Below the pieces are notes generated by a model. The model was not told the DNA's origin. It did no database searches and was given only the letters and a program-made list of their open reading frames with translations. From Coenobita brevimanus (Eukaryota > Arthropoda > Malacostraca > Decapoda > Coenobitidae): a DNA stretch of 64,000 nucleotides. Positions 53,037-64,000 of the stretch are shown piece after piece. Positions within the stretch are counted from its first letter, which is position 1. The number at the start of each line of letters is the position of its first letter. A program made the translations under genes and the position numbers. Location: positions 2,789,501 to 2,853,500 of the forward strand of contig CM064666.1 of assembly GCA_032717465.1 (NCBI GenBank). The letters run 5' to 3'.

Positions 53037-53400
53037 AGAGATATGGAGTCACAGAAATGAGAGGAAGACTGGGTTGATCTGCTGACCGCTGCTGGGGGTT
53101 GCATAGCTCTGTTGACGTTCGTCTGTCAGGCCTGCCAATCTCCAACTCGGTGGAGATACGGAGTCACTGATCTGCAAGGAGATTGGGTAACCTAGTCGCT
53201 AAAACATCGCCAAGACACCAGGGGTAGTCTTCATTGCTGCTGTTGCATTTCTCTGGGAAGCAGGTCCGTCTCTTGTGGATGCCAGCCTCTGACTCAGTGA
53301 AAAGATATGGCATCACAGGACTGCAAGGAGACTAGGTGATCTGCTGCTCAAGGCATTAGCGATGGCCTTCACTAATCACTGCTCGTTGCACTGCTCTGGG
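53037..53400. repeat. Degenerate tandem repeat, three units
   Basis: Units beginning GAGATATGGAGTCACAG, GAGATACGGAGTCACTG and AAGATATGGCATCACAG at 53037, 53153 and 53302 each contain a GCAAGGAGAYT-like word and a GAT/CTGCTG stretch. Unit length 115-150 bp. Confidence 0.65.
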
Positions 53401-53796
53401 AACATGTACATCCCTCTGGACTGCCGGCTTCTAACGGACTGTTCTCACGAGTCACGAGCTGCAGGCCATGATCATGGGAATAGGGTGGAGTTTCCACTCC
53501 CGGCGGTTACAGGGGCGGGACGAACGGTACATGCATACTACACTTCGGCCGGCCCCACATGCGCGCATCACTACATCCCTAAGTTGGCTGGGGTTTGCCA
53601 GGCTGCGAGTGGTTACTCGCATATGTTTTTATTCTTTTCTTATTTCTAACATTATTTTTCATGCTACATTATTCATTTTAGTCTCAAATTGTTTGCAGTT
53701 GATTTTTCTATAAGGATTTATGCATATAAGGTTGAACGAAATACCAGCATTACCAGCACTATAAGAGAATGTACAACGACATGTCAAAAAACGTAG

Positions 53797-54482
53797 TGTT
53801 GTGAATCCGGATTGCTAGCTAAATTGTCCTGGAGAATTCCCTATGTTTACTGTAGTTCCAGTACTAGTCAGAGTTGCCAGTTAGCCTGCTATTTGTGAAC
53901 ATAGTTGTATTGTAAGTTATGCATAAATTATTGTGTTCTTTTTCTTTATAATGTTTTTGTATGTGATTGTTAAACTGTGTAATTAAATTTAAGTCTGTAT
54001 GCTAAATAATTTAGAGTATTGTGCAATGGAAGAAAACTCTGGCATGTTTTGGATCTGTGTCAGTCAGTTTCAGTTCACTTTTGAGTGTAGTTCAGTGTCA
54101 GTGCAGTGTGTATATTTTTGTTACTTGTGAAAATAGTGAAGTGTTGTTGGGAAACAGTGAAGTGTTGTTGCAGTTTGTGTATCATCAGTACTTGTGAAAA
54201 TAGCGAAGTGTTGTCGGCAGACAGTGAAGTGAAACAGAGAAGTGTTATTACAGTGTGTGTTTTCGGTGCTTGTGATTAATAGTGAAGTGAAGTTGGAAAG
54301 CATTAAGTGTAATTATTTGGAAAAATAAAGACAGCGAACTTAAGAAGCCAGTGTTTATTTTTGCCTCAGCTGGTCTTGTGTGCTGTACACCGAAAGGCTG
54401 ACCATAGGAAGAACAAATCACAGGGCAACATCCTTCCTATACATTATTACTGCCTGTGGCAGTGTGGGGTGGGGATGTAACA
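53797..54482 (+). repeat. Gypsy 2 left LTR, 686 bp
   Basis: Runs from TGTTGTGAATCC to GGGGATGTAACA. It contains AGTGAAGTGTTGTTGG-type direct repeats near 54130-54290 and matches the right LTR and the inverted LTR. Confidence 0.87.
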
Positions 54483-54483
54483 G

Positions 54484-54500
54484 TGGTGTCAGGAATGTGG
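54484..54500 (+). promoter_or_regulatory. Candidate primer binding site
   Basis: TGGTGTCAGGAATGTGG starts one base after the LTR; a TGGTGTCAGAA-type site is common in gypsy elements. Confidence 0.6.
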
Positions 54501-56570
54501 ATTTTATTAGAAAGTGCTGCAGTTAATCTAATCTTCGATGTGGAGCAGGGGGTTGTGCAGACAAGATCCCGAACTGGGCAGGAGAACGAGGTCTCACTGG
54601 CTGCAGTCATGAAGCTATTGCAAACTCAGTGTCCAACTACAAGCACAGAATGCAGGACTACAAGCACACAGTAAAAGACAGAAAGAACTTAAAAAACATT
54701 TACAAGCACAAAGTGTACAACTTCAAAAACAGAATGAAGGACTACAGGCACAGAATGAAGGACAGAAAGAACTCAGAGGACAATTACAGGCATAAAATGA
54801 AGAACTCAAAGAACAATTGCAAGCACATAGTGAACAACTAGAGCCACAACGTGAAGAACAAAAAAGAATGATATGAACAGCTTAAGGAGGCATTACAAGA
54901 GCAACAGAGGGAAGTACAACTAAGGATGCAAGGACAGCTTGATGCTTTCATGGAAGAAATGAAGGAAGAGCAGCAGCAGTTGAAGGAAGAAGTATACACT
55001 TAGCTACAGCAGCAGTGTGAGGTAAGCAATAACGTGATGGAGTTCAGACACCGTCTAGAAACTGGGTGAAGCATGTAGACGACCAGCTGAAGATTATTGA
55101 GGGAATAGTGACAGAATGCAAACAGCATGTTGACAGCCACCTGAAGATTAATGAGGGAATAGTGATGGAGTGCAGGCAGCATGTAGATAACCATTTGAAG
55201 CATGTAGTCCATTATGTAAAGATAATTAGTGAGAAATTTGAGGCAGTAGAGAAACTTTGCACTGCTGAGCTCAGGTTAGTGTACAGAGAGCATATGAAAA
55301 GAACAGACAGTGTATGGTGGATCGAATGGATCCCAAGCGTCTAGAGGCAGCATTACAGGGGTGAATAATCAGAATGCAGAAGTTTTAAGTCCTGTCCTTA
55401 ATTATAATTCCCCAGTTCTTTGGCCCCAAACCAGTGAAGTGCATGGCTATAATGGGGGTACAATTAAAAGGAAACCTCAGGAATTTGATGGTAGAGTATC
55501 TTGGGAAGCTTACCGACAGTTTGAGTTACTTGCTGATCAGAATGGTTGGAATTTTAGGCAGAGGGCATTGCAACTTGCCACTAGCCTAAAGGGTGCCATA
55601 GTGGAAATTCTGGACTAGATGTCAGTGATGGAGAGGAACAGTTATTAGTCCTTAGAAGAGGTACTGGAGGTCAGGTATGGGACCATGTACCAGCCTGAAG
55701 TTTACAGAGCACAATTCCGGACCCCTTTACGGGCTGGAGGCGAATTCCTACAGCAGCATGCTCATGATCTGGAGAGTATGGCATACAAGGTGTACCCTGG
55801 GGCACCACTTAACCTGTTGGCTTTCTTCTGAGGGACCAGTTCATCGATGCTTTTGACAGTGCAGAGCTGAAAGTGCAAGTGAAGCAGGCACAACCCAGAA
55901 GCATGCAAGAAGCACTAGCCAGGGCTCTAGAATTTAAGTCCCAAGTTAGGTCCAGTACATCCACTTTTCAGGCCAGTCGTAGTGCAGGATTCAAGGCAAG
56001 AAAGGCGCAGGTACATGAAGTGAAAAATTTTGAAGGAAGGTGCTGGTACTGTGAAAAGCCAGGACATAGGAAAGAGGACTGCTACAAGTGGAAGTGGGAA
56101 GAGAAGATCAGATGAAGTTGCTTGTATTGTGCAACAAGTGGAAGAGAGAACAGGAGAAGACAGGAGGAGTTTACTGGTTCTGCGGGAAGCTGGGACACAA
56201 GTAGGTGGATTGTTACAAATGCAACAAGGAGTAAGAATGGAACAGTGCAAAGAAATCCCCGATTGCGACAACGGGTGTTGGACATGTGATGAGGTGGGAC
56301 ACTTCAGCTATGTGTCTAAATGAAAAGGATGAGGGTAAATTAATGAAGGCTGGTGACAAGAGGCAACAACCGGCCAGTTTTTCCCAAGAAGCCCCACCAC
56401 TGAGGAAATGCAGGAGAACCTTGATGAATACTGTGCGAGAAGACGGAAGAACAGACAACAAGCACTGTAGCAGGAATGGGAATCTTAGCAAGAAATGCCG
56501 CCATATTGCAGTGAGAGGGCCAGCATCAGATGAAGACCTGAAGGGGAAGCAGATTAGCAACCGGTGCTAA
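54501..56570 (+). pseudogene. Gypsy 2 Gag, coiled coil and zinc knuckles
   Basis: The first third is a Gln/Glu-rich coiled coil in one frame with stops (LQAQNEGQKELRGQLQA-stop, NEELKEQLQAHSEQL). Next come the conserved KPQEFDGRVSWEAYRQFELL and LATSLKGAIVEILD-stop blocks of the capsid, then zinc knuckles CWYCEKPGHRKEDC (about 56040), CGKLGHK-stop-VDC, CWTCDEVGHFS and CSRNGNLSKKC. Gag would form the particle. At least seven stops or shifts are visible. Confidence 0.8.
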
Positions 56571-56609
56571 AGTGGCTGCAGTGGAGTACAGTGCGACCAT
56601 CTTGGGAAG

Positions 56610-57597
56610 AGGCTTCCTCAGGGATGAGTTTTGGCCCCAAACCTCTTTCTCATTCATATGAATGACATCATGTCGGTCGCTCTCAACCAAATACACTCTT
56701 ATTCTGACGACTCGACACTTTATAGTTCTTTCACATTTAGTACCTCCTTTACACACTCTGATACCGTAAATTCCCAAATAAACACAGCAATTTCTCTGAA
56801 CCAGGACCTTTCTAAAATTAATCAATGGGAACAAACAAATCTGGTCTCATTTAATGCTCAGAAAATTAAGTACATTAATTTCTCCAACAGAAAGAATCCC
56901 TCAGACTCCCATATAATTTTAAATGATTTCAATATTCCCATATCCACTACCATTGATATCCTAGGTGTTACTCTAAACCCCAACCTAAGCTGGACAGCTT
57001 ATGTTAAATCCCTTGCTAAAAATGCTTCTAAAATAATTGGGACTTCTGTACAGAGTTCGTGAATTCTTCACTGACGAGCAGTTGGCCATAATATACAAAA
57101 GTCATGTCTGATCTCAGATCGAATACTGTTCGCCACTGTGGAGTGGATGCGGAGCGGTTGCATTGAGGCAGTTGGACAAAATTCAAAATAAAGCCATTAG
57201 ATTAATCAATAAATCTGCCATTATGCAGGACCTTCCACATTACTTCTTTAGCATTATTTTACCGATATTTTGACCGCAAGTGTTCTGACGAACTTGCTTC
57301 AATTGTGCCTCCCCTTCACGTTTTCTCCCGAAATACTCAGGCAGCTGGGAGTGCCCATGAACTTACACTCTCTCACCCGCAGTGCAGAACCACTGCTTAT
57401 CAAAATTCATTTATCCCATGAACTACTACTCTCTGCAATTCACTTCCTGGGAGTTGCTTCCCACAGACATTTAATTCACTTTTATTGAAATCCAGTTGTA
57501 TATATTTTATGAATGAATGATGCCTTTAAGCACATGCCCTTTTTTTTTTAAATTTCCTTTGTTTTTCCTTCCTCTGTTCTCTTAAATAGAAAAAATA
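56610..57597 (+). mobile_element. Jockey-like LINE (family D) 3' part inside gypsy 2
   Basis: This starts at RT motif B (RLPQG-stop-VLAPNLFLIHMND), continues HSYSDDSTLYSSF (YADD changed to YSDD), SLNQDLSKINQWEQTNLVSF, LGVTLNPNLSW, FFTDEQLAIIYKSHV, IEYCSPLWSGCG and LDKIQNKAIRLIN. It ends at CCTTCCTCTGTTCTCTTAAA like the - strand copy at 14149. 5'-truncated; stops throughout the C-terminal part. Confidence 0.82.
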
Positions 57598-57599
57598 AG

Positions 57600-58935
57600 G
57601 TTAAGGCCTGCGACCAAGAACTACTGGAATCAATGAGACCTTCTTTGTTTGAGCAAGGGGCTATTGGAACGTCAGTGGGAGACACCCGATGGCTTCAGCA
57701 AGTACTGGCAACTGATGGTTTCGAAGATGAGGTCTGAGATCTTGGATGAGTCCCATAACCAGATCACTAGTGGGCACCTGCGAGTGAAGAAAACTCTAAG
57801 TCGCCTGTGACAGAGGTTCTACTGGACTGGCATGCATCAGGATGTTGAAGAGTGGTGTTGAGCCTCTGATGTGTGTTATGCAAAGAAGAGACCCAAGAAA
57901 TGTGGATGCACCCCTCTTCAACTGTACCAAGTGGGTGCACCGATGGAAAGAGTTGGGGTGAATATTGCTGGACCTCCGCCACGCACTGAAAGAAGAAACA
58001 GGTATATATGTGTTGCCACGGACTACTTCACAAAGCGGCCAGAAGCCTATGCTATCCCAATCAAGAGGCTGCGACTATTGCTCAGGTGTTGGTTGATCAG
58101 TTTTTCTGTCGTTTCGGGATGCCACAAGAGCTACATCCAGACCAGGGTAGAAACTTCGAGTCTGCTGTGTTCCATGAGTGATGCTAGTTATTAGGGATCA
58201 AGAAGACCAGGATGACCCCACTAAGGCCATAGTCAGATGGGATGATGGAGAAATTCAACTGGACCCTGGGAAAAGAACTGGCTAAGTACTGTGCAGAGGA
58301 ACAAATGGAATGGGACCAGAAATTACCTGCGTTGTTGATGGCATATAGGTCTCATTCCATGAGTCTACTGGCTTCATCCTTTCAAAACTGATGTTGGGCC
58401 ACAAGTTACATTTACCTGTTGCCTTGTTAATGGGCAAACCACCTGGAGAACAGCTATCTATGGACACCTCCAGCTATGTGAAGCATCTTAAGGAAAGGCT
58501 GGCTGAGGTACATCATGAAGTGCGAGGAGCTCTTAAATTTTCGGGAGAGGTGATGAAGTGCAAGTATGATGCCAAGGCAAGTAAGGTGAGCTTCAAGGAT
58601 GGTGACCAAGTCTGGTTATACATCCTCAGTGAAAGAAGGTTCAGTCACTGAAGCTGCAGAGCTCATGGGACGAGCCTTACACTGTGTTGGACTGCCTCTC
58701 AGACGTAATGTACCGGATTCTGGGAGGCAGGAAATCTCACCCGAACGTGGTACACGTGAATTGTCTGTGGCAGTACCATAGGCCAGGACAGTACAGTTGG
58801 GACGTCTCCGAGGAATCGTGCTCTCCCGCAGCCGAGGATGTTGAGGAGGACCAACGAGCTGAAGTACAAGAGGATGGTGACAGTTTCCCAAGAGATGAAG
58901 TGCATCAGGATGAGGATCAACACATTCTGTGAGGA
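57600..58935 (+). pseudogene. Gypsy 2 integrase, broken
   Basis: Reads in shifting frames: ITSGHLRVKKTLSRL-stop-QRFYWTGMHQD, CYAKKRPKKCGCTPLQLYQV, VGAPMERVGVNIAGPPPRTE (first Asp changed to Asn in VxVDIAGP), RYICVATDYFTKRPEAYAIP, a shift, then EELAKYCAEEQMEWDQKLPA-like and KLMLGHKLHLPVALLMGKPP, and NVVHVNCLWQYHRPGQYSWD near the end. These are integrase zinc, core and C-terminal blocks of a common gypsy lineage. Confidence 0.82.
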
Positions 58936-59087
58936 GTGGACTGTGTGGAGGAGCAGGGACGTCGTCAGAAGCGGCATAGGAGAAGGCCTGATAAGTTGAA
59001 GGATTATTTTGTGTATAGTTAGATGTTTCATTACGATTAAGGTATACTGTATGTTTATATACATTGTGTAGTTGTGTCGGGGCGGTA

Positions 59088-59108
59088 AAAGGATTAGGGA
59101 GGGGGTAG
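59088..59108 (+). promoter_or_regulatory. Polypurine tract
   Basis: AAAAGGATTAGGGAGGGGG precedes the right LTR. The inverted LTR at 59328-60153 has an equivalent AAAAAGATTAGGGAGGAGG in the other direction. Confidence 0.7.
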
Positions 59109-59328
59109 TGTTGAGAAGTTGCTACCTAGACTGTCCTGGAAAATTCCCGATGTTTACCGTAGTTCAGGTATGAGTCAAAGTTGCCAGTTAGCCTGCTTTT
59201 TGTAAGCATAGTTGTTTTGTAAATTATGCATTAATTTGTGTGCTCTTTTTCTTTACAATATTTTATTGATGTGATTGTTCAGTCATGTAATTCAAATTAA
59301 GCTTGTATGCTAAATAGTTAAGAGTATT
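59109..59328 (+). repeat. Gypsy 2 right LTR, first 220 bp
   Basis: Matches the left LTR from TGTTG up to AGAGTATTG, then switches directly to the end of an inverted LTR. Confidence 0.83.
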
Positions 59329-59834
59329 GTTATGTCCCCGTCCCACACTGTCACAGGCTCCAACACCAGTAGTTCAGTACAGGTAGGACGTTGCATAGTG
59401 AGTTGTTCTTCCTATAGTCAGCCTTAGGTGTACAGTACAGAGGATCAGCTCAGGCGTCGTAAATAAGCACTGGTTTCTCAAGTTCGCCGTTTTTATTTTC
59501 CAAATAATTACACTGAATGCTTTCCAACTTCACTTCATTATTCTCACAGGCACTGGAGCTATACACAGTTTACCAACTACAGTTACACTTAATGCTTGAC
59601 AACACTTCACTATTCTCACAAGTACCGATGATATACAAACCTCAGTAACACTTCGCTGTTTGCCAACAACACTTCTCAGTTTACACAAGTACTGAAAATA
59701 TACAAACTGCATTGACACTGCACTACATTCAAAATGAACTGAAATCCGACTGTCCCTGCTCTAGTCTCTTCCCCAGCCTTATATAAGCTTGCATTGTTCT
59801 AGAATGATCTAGATTTCCCCACAGTTCTTGTATT

Positions 59835-59867
<33 letters not shown>

Positions 59868-60225
59868 ACGGTTACAACAGTTACGAACTCAGAGCCATAA
59901 AAAACATGCCAGAACTTTCTTACATTACATAACACTGTAAATTATTTAGCATAAACTTAAATAACATAACATAACAAGCAATCACATAATTAACACATTA
60001 TAGAGAAAAAGAGCGCACAAATTAATGTACAACTTACGAAATAACTATGCTTACAATACCAAGCTAACTGGCAACTCTGGCACGCAGCGGTAAAATACCA
60101 GAAACACTGAGAAACGTTCAGATTGATTAACTAGCAAATCCTGCTTCTCAGCATAACCTCCTCCCTAATCTTTTTGTCATTCCAGCAAAAATACACAGTA
60201 TATACAAATATAACCCTTATTCTCC
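59328..60225 (-). repeat. Inverted gypsy 2-type LTR plus internal end
   Basis: On the - strand: about 70 bp of element interior, a polypurine tract, then a complete LTR from TGCTGAGAAGCAGG at 60153 to GGGACGGGGACATAACA at 59328. At 826 bp it is longer than the left LTR because of extra AGTGAAGTGTTG units and a GA/CT array (59837-59867). It is a second copy in reverse, joined head-on to the broken right LTR. Confidence 0.8.
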
Positions 60226-60492
60226 CAGGGTGGATGGAAAGCTGATGATAGGGAGAGCTGGAGCTCCCATGTCATCAGCCCTTGGAACTAGTTCCTGACC
60301 ATCCTCCTTTCCTGGACTTTTTCAGTGTTTCAGTAACACAGAAAGTAGGCCAGCATGCTCTCCAGTACAAGTTTCTCTAACTGTCAACACCAAACTACAT
60401 GCACAGTACACACTACACTTCATTTTCAAAGTTAAAAAAAAAAATGGCGTTATTCAAACATGCCTCGGAGTCTCCAAAGGAGGGAACCCTTA

Positions 60493-61662
60493 CGCCCGTA
60501 GTCTTGAAACTGAGGGCAGGGGTTGCCCTTCCCGCACCCCACTCGAGGTGGAAGCTCAGACTTTCAACCTAAGTGGTAATCTTGAAACCGGGAGAACGCA
60601 CCCCTTCGTGTGGGTAAGCGCGGCAGAGAGTTGGTAACACTGATTAATTTTAAAATTCAAGATCTTAAATTAAAAACAATACATATGACAGTTTCTAAGT
60701 TTCACACACAATATAATCTATTAATGATTGCAAGTCGTACCTCTTCAGTTATTAAAAACTGGCATTTGTTCTTAAATACTTTACTCTGTATAGGAGTATG
60801 CATACAGGATTTGGAGATCCTGTGACGCATGAAAAATTCGGTGTCAGACATAGCTTCAAAGGAGTTCAAGCAGTCAGTAATAACCCTACGAATACGCCTT
60901 GGCTGGTCATACTGATTTTGACTATATTTCTGCCGCAAATGTTTGTTTTTGCTATTCTTTCCACCCAGAACCCCGAAATCCCACTCCCCAAGACACGGGG
61001 TGGGGGGTTAATTTGAAAACCAATTATGACCACCGAAAATAAAAGCCAAATTCGTTCAGATCACACCAAAATACAATAGAAAAGTATATTGCCAAACCAA
61101 AACAAAATAGTGTGGACTTGTAAAAACTCACCGAACGACTGTGCACTAGTTGTCTGTTTAGGTAGTAATCGGCCATTCTTTACTGTAGGAATTATTTCAC
61201 GTACTAATCAAACTAATTATAAAAGTATCATGCACCATATCTGATAAACAGCTTGGTAGAAATATTGAGAAATAAAAGGGAAGTGGATACAGTATCTCAT
61301 CTTTGTTTTCGTCTCGTCATAAATTAACCATCCCCAGAGTAATGGTGAAGAGTTTTAAAATAATAAAAATAGTAAATGCTTATTTTTTTCTTTACACGAT
61401 GTTTTTATCATTAAATTAAAATTCCTATCACACACACCATAGGATCCTTCAAATTCTACACAGTTTTCATTGCACAAGGCTGCTATAATATGACGAAGGG
61501 GCATGCGAAGGGGTGCTACGAGAACCCCCGCGGATTCCAGTACTACACTGTGGTAATCCTCTCCCGTTCACCGGGGAACGCTTTCCCTTTCGTGCTTTAA
61601 GACTACCAAAAGCTGCGGATAAGGCAAGGTGAACGCCTTCCCACAGTTTAAGACTATGGCCG
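60493..61662. mobile_element. Inverted-repeat element with TTA duplication, 1.17 kb
   Basis: TTA at 60490-60492 and 61663-61665 flanks ends that read inward as CGCCCGTAGTCTTGAAACTG and CGGCCATAGTCTTAAACTG. A three-base TTA duplication fits PIF/Harbinger-type insertion. Inside the right end, GAACGCYTTCCC and TTTAAGACTA words recur. There is no transposase, so it is non-autonomous. Confidence 0.72.
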
Positions 61663-61699
61663 TTAATGCCCCCACCGTCCACCCCTCTCCCGGCGACGA

Positions 61700-62401
61700 T
61701 TCAACGAGATGCCTAGAACCACTCTGACTCACTCCATCTTCATTTCTGCAACATCCGCAGCCTTTCCTCTAACTTTCGCTCTGTTGAGCACCACCTCTTT
61801 CTCCAAACCTCAACTTCTCATCCTGACTGAGGCTCAGCAGTCTGAGGTAACTGATAGCAAACCGTTTTCTGTATCCTCCTACTTTCTTTATACTCATTTC
61901 AAAGCCAAAGGCAGTTGTTGTATATATGTACGCAAAGACTTACCTTCCTCTCATGTTCATGAACTTGATTCTTCTGAATTCTCACTCTCTTGCTTTAGCT
62001 TTCCTGTCATTCTCAGACTAAATATATCTGTGCTGTTTACTAATCCCCTATTTTTGCTGACTATGAAAAATTCTTCGACTATCTTCCATCTGCAATGGAG
62101 CACATTGTCCATTTCTTCTTTCTCTGAAATCTCCATTCTAGGAGATTTCAGTGCTCACCACCACCTTTGGCTCTTTTCTATCCTTAACAACCTAGGGCAG
62201 TTTGTACAGTACCCTACCCATATCCATGACTGCCTTGGAGAGAGCTCCAACAAACTTGACCTCTTCCTTACATCTAATCCTTCTGCTTACACTGTTTATC
62301 TTTCCTCTCCGTTGGGCTCCTCCGATCACAACCTTATTACCTTAACCTGTCGTATCATTCTGGTACGGCCTGTGGACCCTCCAAAGAAACGTCGATTGTG
62401 A
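61700..62401 (+). pseudogene. Family E endonuclease (right copy)
   Basis: The frame has LTEAQQSEVTDSKPFSVSSY, GSCCIYVRKDLPSS, ISILGDFSAHHHLW (GDFN changed to GDFS), LDLFLTSNPSAYTVYLSSPL and [12 protein letters not shown], ending RRL-stop at 62401. The loss of Asn in the GDFN motif and earlier frame breaks indicate decay. Confidence 0.8.
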
Positions 62402-62924
62402 CACATTGGAGCTGTGGATTGGGAAGCCCTCAGGTAGTACTTCTTTCATTTTCCCTGGAATGATTATTGCTTCCATGCCCAGGAGCCATCTGAGTGTGCC
62501 TTGCACATTACAAAGGTTTTTCTCTTGGGCATGGAAGCATACATTCCCTTCTCATATCCTTTGACTAATGCAAGAAAGCCTTGGTTTAATCACGCTTGTT
62601 CTAATGCTGTCCAGAACAAGGAGAGGCCCTATAAAAGGTACCAGAGCCAACCCATCCCTGAATCACATCTTTTTTAATTTTCTGCCCGGAATCGTGTTAA
62701 GTCTGTTCTTCGCGCTGCTAAAAATAATGTCATCCGTACTAAATGCTCTCAGCTCTCCAACTGAAATTCTTCTCGCTCGTTCTGGCACCTTGCCAAAAAC
62801 CTTTCTAACAACTTTACTTCATCATCCTTCCCTTCTCTTTTCTACACTGATAGTTCGGTAGCTATTCCTTCAACTGATCAAGGATATCTCTTCGCTCAGA
62901 CTTTCTCCTCCAATTCCACACTAG

Positions 62925-63940
62925 ATGATTCCGGTACTGTTCCTTCATCACTTCCCCCCCTCCGACTTTCTCATGGCTGACATCACAATTTCTTCAGCTA
63001 ATGTATTTTCTGCCATCACTGGCCTCAATACTAACAAGGCATATGGGACTGATGGAGTCCCTCCTGTTGTCCTCAAGAACTGTGCTTCTGTGCTTACACC
63101 CTGCCTAGGTAAACTCTCTCACCATTGTCTATCAACTTGTATCTTACCTTCATGCTGGAAGTTTGCTTTCATTTAGCCAGTCCCAAAGAAGGGTGACCAT
63201 TCCCAACCCTGTAACTATCGTCCAATTGCTTTAACATCCTGTGTCTCAAAAGATTTCGAGTCACTTCTTAACAGAAATATTTTTAAGCACCTTTCCTATC
63301 ACAACCTTCTTTCTGATCGAAAGTATGGGTTTCGTTAGGGACGCTCCTCTGGCGATCTTGTCACCTACCTTTCAGACTTCTGGTCATCCTCCTTTCGGGA
63401 CTTTGGCGAAGGCTTTGCCATTGCACTTAACATCTCAAAGGCTTTCGATCGAGTCTGGCATAAATCTTTAATTTCCAAACTGCCCTCTAGGATTTTCTAT
63501 CTTTCCATCTGTGTTTTCATTGCTAGTTTCCTTTCTGGTCGTTCTAAAGCCGCTGTTGTAGACGGCCATCGTTCTTCTCCTAGATCTGTCAACAGTGGTT
63601 TCCTTACGGCTCTGTCATATCACCAACTCTCTTCCTTTTATTCATCAATGACCTTAGCTGTACATGTAACCCTATCAATGTATGCTGATGATTCCACCCT
63701 TCACCTTTCCATTCGGTTCCCACAACATCCATCTCAGCAGTTACTTCAACAAACAAGGGATGAGGCTATGGCACACCTAATGTCTGACTTGGCTCGTATC
63801 TCTGGGGTAAAAATAGCGTTGTTTTTGATGCATCAAAGACTCAGCTCTTGTACCTATCAACCCGACAGAATTTTCCACAGTAGTAGCCAGTACTGTTTAA
63901 TAATATCCAGCTCAATCCTACATCATCCTTGAACATGCTT
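62925..63940 (+). pseudogene. Family E reverse transcriptase (right copy)
   Basis: Frames with stops carry [16 protein letters not shown], a FRQGRS-like block containing a stop (GFR position near 63335), ALNISKAFDRVWHKS (motif A with D to N: ALDI to ALNI), a broken motif B and SMYADDSTLHLSIRFP (catalytic YADD). It continues past the window. Confidence 0.78.
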
Positions 63941-64000
63941 AGGGTTTCATTCTCTCGGGACTTATCTTGGAAAGATCATATTACATCTCTTGTAAAATCT
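63941..64000 (+). pseudogene. Family E C-terminal domain, start only
   Basis: The last 60 bases encode SFSRDLSWKDHITSLVKS, matching the block at 28690-28750; cut by the window edge. Confidence 0.7.

Larger units (their letters stand above)
53797..59328 (+). mobile_element. Ty3/gypsy element 2, pol partly missing
   Basis: Left LTR, primer site, gag, a family D LINE fragment (56610-57597), integrase, polypurine tract and the first 220 bp of the right LTR. Protease, RT and RNase H, which should lie between gag and integrase, are absent. The right LTR breaks at 59328, where an LTR of the same family begins in reverse. Integrase is downstream, consistent with ordinary gypsy order, unlike element 1. 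Confidence 0.83.
60229..64000 (+). mobile_element. Jockey-like LINE (family E), split, runs off window
   Basis: 5' UTR from GGTGGATGGAAAGCTGATGA to about 60489, a TTA-flanked insertion (60493-61662), then endonuclease and RT to the window end. Aligned with the copy at 47868, the split falls at the start of ORF2. Many indels make the coding region non-functional. Confidence 0.85.

Overview
This window is eukaryotic, repeat-dominated DNA, most probably from a decapod crustacean. Three things point that way: a CYP2-clan cytochrome P450 of arthropod type, a block of (TTAGG)n-like repeat (the arthropod telomere motif), and very dense di-, tri- and tetranucleotide microsatellites mixed with LINEs, Ty3/gypsy, piggyBac, Tc1, hAT and pogo-like elements. 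The species is an inference; no species marker can be read directly.

The only host gene I can support is a P450 on the + strand. Two coding exons are visible, 10528-10746 and 51405-51607. The first ends in phase 1 and the second begins in phase 1, so they splice cleanly across a 40.7 kb intron. A decayed partial copy of the first exon lies just upstream, at about 10390-10463. Almost everything between the exons is therefore intron built from transposons.

Layout. 1-6.4 kb: a Jockey-like endonuclease fragment (-) split by a TTAA MITE; a twin-primed RTE-like LINE (family A); a pogo-like MITE; and a nearly full-length second family A copy. 6.4-10.4 kb: AT-rich DNA, microsatellites, a SINE-like repeat and LINE tails. 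10.4-10.75 kb: P450 exon. 11.5-14.1 kb: relic of an uncommon reverse transcriptase element, probably with a restriction-like endonuclease (-). 14.1-18.5 kb: a Jockey-like element (family D, -) carrying a 5'-truncated RTE-like insertion (family B) with a target-site duplication. 19.1-25.4 kb: family B LINE (+) split by a 3.8 kb piggyBac element. 25.7-30.2 kb: a foldback element, tandem repeats, a Jockey-like fragment (family E) split by a second TTAA MITE, and another LINE 3' end (family C). 30.2-37.9 kb: a Ty3/gypsy element whose integrase precedes its reverse transcriptase (Gmr1-like), split by an internally deleted piggyBac relative. 38.5-47.2 kb: inverted-repeat elements, a Tc1 relic, a cold-shock-domain ORF (-), SINE-like copies and a bracketed TTAGG block. 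47.9-51.1 kb: an internally deleted family E copy within large ACT/AGT and TA arrays, then the second P450 exon. 52-60.2 kb: a hAT MITE and a second Ty3/gypsy element that has lost its protease-RT-RNase H section and ends in an inverted LTR. 60.2-64 kb: a family E copy split by a TTA-flanked inverted-repeat element and running off the window.

Most element ORFs are broken by frameshifts, stops or lost catalytic residues, so they are listed as pseudogenes. The least expected items are the IN-before-RT gypsy with a SCAN-like capsid, the Y-box/cold-shock ORF, and the RLE-type reverse transcriptase relic.
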